Source: Cichorium intybus (taxonomy: Eukaryota; Streptophyta; Magnoliopsida; Asterales; Asteraceae). Taken from it: a DNA stretch of 64,000 nucleotides. Positions 62,334-64,000 of this stretch are shown here, in pieces. The stretch's first letter is position 1. The number at the start of each line of letters is the position of its first letter. Below the pieces are notes generated by a model, which saw only the letters and a list, made by a program, of their open reading frames with translations, was not told where the DNA came from and made no database searches. Made by a program: the position numbers and the translations under genes. The stretch lies in the NCBI GenBank assembly GCA_023525715.1, contig CM042010.1:79237894-79301893 (forward strand). The letters are read 5' to 3'.

Positions 62334-63795
62334 TGTAAGACCCGTTCCGCCGAGTCGCGGCCCAGACTAATCCGCGGCACGGCTTTAGGAAGAATCTAGA
62401 ATCGCGTAGGATTTGTACGCGCGACGAGGTTCGAAAGAACCCGCGGCGCGGTGCGCCTCTAAGTGAAAAACCCTAATTCGGATTTAAACGCCTATATAAA
62501 GGGACCCAGCCCTAGGGTTCGTGTTTTTGGGAGTTTTCTGGAGCAGAGGCGTCTGGTTTCGGTAGATACTCTTTGGTCTCGAGGCTTTGAAGGCTTTGGG
62601 AGATTAGAAGAAGGAGATCCAACGTGGGAGAAGGTTTGGGACGGATCCTGGGCATCACTCCATCCTTCAGAAGTAAGGTAAGAAGATTTACTCTTCTGAC
62701 TTTTCTTTTCATCCCGTCATATGGTGTTACCCGTTGGTTTGTAGCTTTAGACGATTTGTAGCACTTAGGGTTTGGACCTAGGACATGCATGGACTTGCAT
62801 GTCCATAAGGAAGTGACCTTAGGGTAGTTTCCGATCCCAGGAAGGGTGTAGAAAGGAACCCTAGCCGATTAATGTACTGTTAAGCGCTAATAGCATTCTA
62901 GAATGTTACGAGCCGCGACGCAGACTGGCTATGTCAGCGGCGTGGACTCGGCTGAACCCCCGTAATTGTGCAATGGTAGCCGCGGCGCGTAGCGCAAGAA
63001 GCCACGCCGCGGCGAGCGTCTGTTTGACCCTAAGGTTTGGTTTTGACCCTGGTTTGGTGGTAAACGTTGGGTCTGACCTTTAGGCAAGTCTATAGAAGTT
63101 TAGTCAATGTTTGACATGTTGCATATGTGGGATATAGGTGTGTGGACGAGCTAGTGGAGATATTAAAGTATATCTGTGCGGTTTCGAATCAGGTGAGTAT
63201 CCTCACCTTACTATATAATGTTGCATGTTAGGCATCTTGTGTGTTATTTATAGTTATATGATTTGATCTATATCTGTGGTTATTTGTTGTTGGGCTCAAT
63301 ACTGATGCGTGTCCCCTCGTAGCTTTTGTATGGCGAGTTGGACTATTGCCTTGTCCCATAGCTATTGTATGATGGGCTGGGCCAAAACCGGGAACCTATA
63401 GCTGTTGTATGATGGGTAGAACCTTCCCGTGCCCATAGCTGTTGTATGTTGGACGCCCGTAGCTGTTGTATGGTGGGTAGGGTCTGGTCGTTCTCGAGGA
63501 CGGGTTGTTTAATGTGTGGGCATGTATGGTAATTTGTGGACTCACTAAGCTTTAAGCTTACCCGTTGATTTTATAACATTTTAGGTAATTCAAATGACAA
63601 AGGGAAGGGCAAGGCTTGACGGCAGCGCATCGCTTACAAGAGATTTATGTCAATGAACTATATTTGGATTTCAAATGTTTCCGCTGTTAGTTTTAGTAAT
63701 ATGTTGAACAGTTTTATGTTTTTGGAATAAATATTTTATTGGAACCTTGGTAATAAATGATTTTTTTTTTAAATTGTGGAATTTGGGGCGTTACA
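62334..63795 (+). repeat. Element D 5' LTR
   Basis: 1462 bp, with TATA box TATATAAA at 62493-62500 and the GC-rich start shared with B. A run of T near 63760 distinguishes its end from B. It contains its own hairpin array. Confidence 0.93.
63192..63561 (+). other. Hairpin array in element D LTR
   Basis: Same five positions as in B: CTCGT/GCGAG (63316, 63333), CCCAT/ATGGG (63355, 63372), ACCTAT/ATGGGT with a G-T pair (63394, 63412), GCCCAT/TTGGAC with two mismatches (63431, 63449), and CCCGT/GTGGG with a G-T pair (63456, 63473). The donor hairpin GGTGAG/CTCACC is at 63192-63207. Several changes keep pairing through wobble, and one hairpin is decaying. Confidence 0.78.
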
Positions 63796-63798
63796 AAT

Positions 63799-63810
63799 TG
63801 GTATCAGAGC
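63799..63810 (+). other. Primer binding site of element D
   Basis: TGGTATCAGAGC three bases after the LTR end, as in element B. Confidence 0.93.
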
Positions 63811-64000
63811 CTTGGTTTGAGGGATTTGGATGAACTGTATTGGGAATCCAAACTCAAACTTAGGACTGAGCAATTTTGTCAAGAAAATGTCTTTGGAAAA
63901 ATAAATTAGAGTAAAAGAAGATGCGATGCGAACCGTCAGCCGAGCTCATGTAAGTTTTGTGATTCCCAATTACCCATGCCAAGTTTGTGTTATGTAATAA

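Larger units (their letters stand above)
62334..64000 (+). mobile_element. Element D (partial): second member of the element B family
   Basis: LTR 62334-63795 (TGTAAGACCC to GGGCGTTACA), primer site TGGTATCAGAGC at 63799-63810, and about 190 bp of leader closely matching that of B (41040 onward) up to the window end. The LTR differs from those of B at many positions, so D is an independent insertion. Because the primer site and leader follow the LTR, D is not a solo LTR. The rest lies outside the window. Confidence 0.93.

Noticed and set aside
62334..63795. Element D as a solo LTR
   Set aside because: A primer binding site and about 190 bp of family leader follow it, so an internal region begins. 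Only the window edge cuts it.

Overview
The window looks like plant nuclear DNA. It combines a large tandem satellite block with nested Ty3/gypsy LTR retrotransposons. These carry plant-type initiator-Met tRNA primer sites, chromovirus-like pol genes and 1.4-2.4 kb LTRs. I see no host protein gene, tRNA or rRNA. The LTR families remind me of eudicots, possibly Asteraceae, but the species cannot be fixed from sequence alone. The setting is heterochromatic: pericentromeric, centromeric or a knob-like block.

Region 1 (1-33407) is one uninterrupted satellite. Its 30 bp monomer is itself three related 10 bp subunits (CATAATGGTC, CATAACCCAT, CACAACCCTT). About 36 monomers make a higher-order repeat (HOR) of about 1081 or 1092 bp, and groups of 3-4 HORs were duplicated again in blocks of 3.55, about 4.3-4.9, 4.73 and 3.26 kb. 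The last 300 bp are degenerate, as at an array edge. The many short reading frames here are by-products of a monomer divisible by three.

Region 2 (33408-51091) is element A, a minus-strand Ty3/gypsy element inserted in the satellite and broken by stops and frameshifts. A second, plus-strand Ty3/gypsy element B (39615-47771) sits inside it with a perfect GTATG target duplication. Region 3 (51092-51538) is a satellite island. Region 4 (51539-62302) is element C, plus strand, with a perfect ATAAC target duplication in satellite. It has a heavily decayed pol and an internal inverted solo LTR E (54073-56421, target duplication TAACC). Region 5 is one satellite monomer (62303-62333). Region 6 (62334-64000) is the 5' end of element D, same family as B, cut by the window edge.

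The most unusual observation is in the LTRs. The B/D family carries five consecutive hairpins with a constant 12-nt loop (AGCTGTTGTATG) and different stems that still pair. The C/E family carries about sixteen consecutive short hairpins whose stems differ from copy to copy yet remain complementary. In both families the hairpin array lies between a donor-like GGTGAGT hairpin and an ACTCACT-plus-hairpin motif followed by CAG-GT. This compensatory pattern suggests selected RNA (or cruciform DNA) structure in two LTR families. All coding regions are decayed, so autonomous activity is unlikely for any copy fully visible here.
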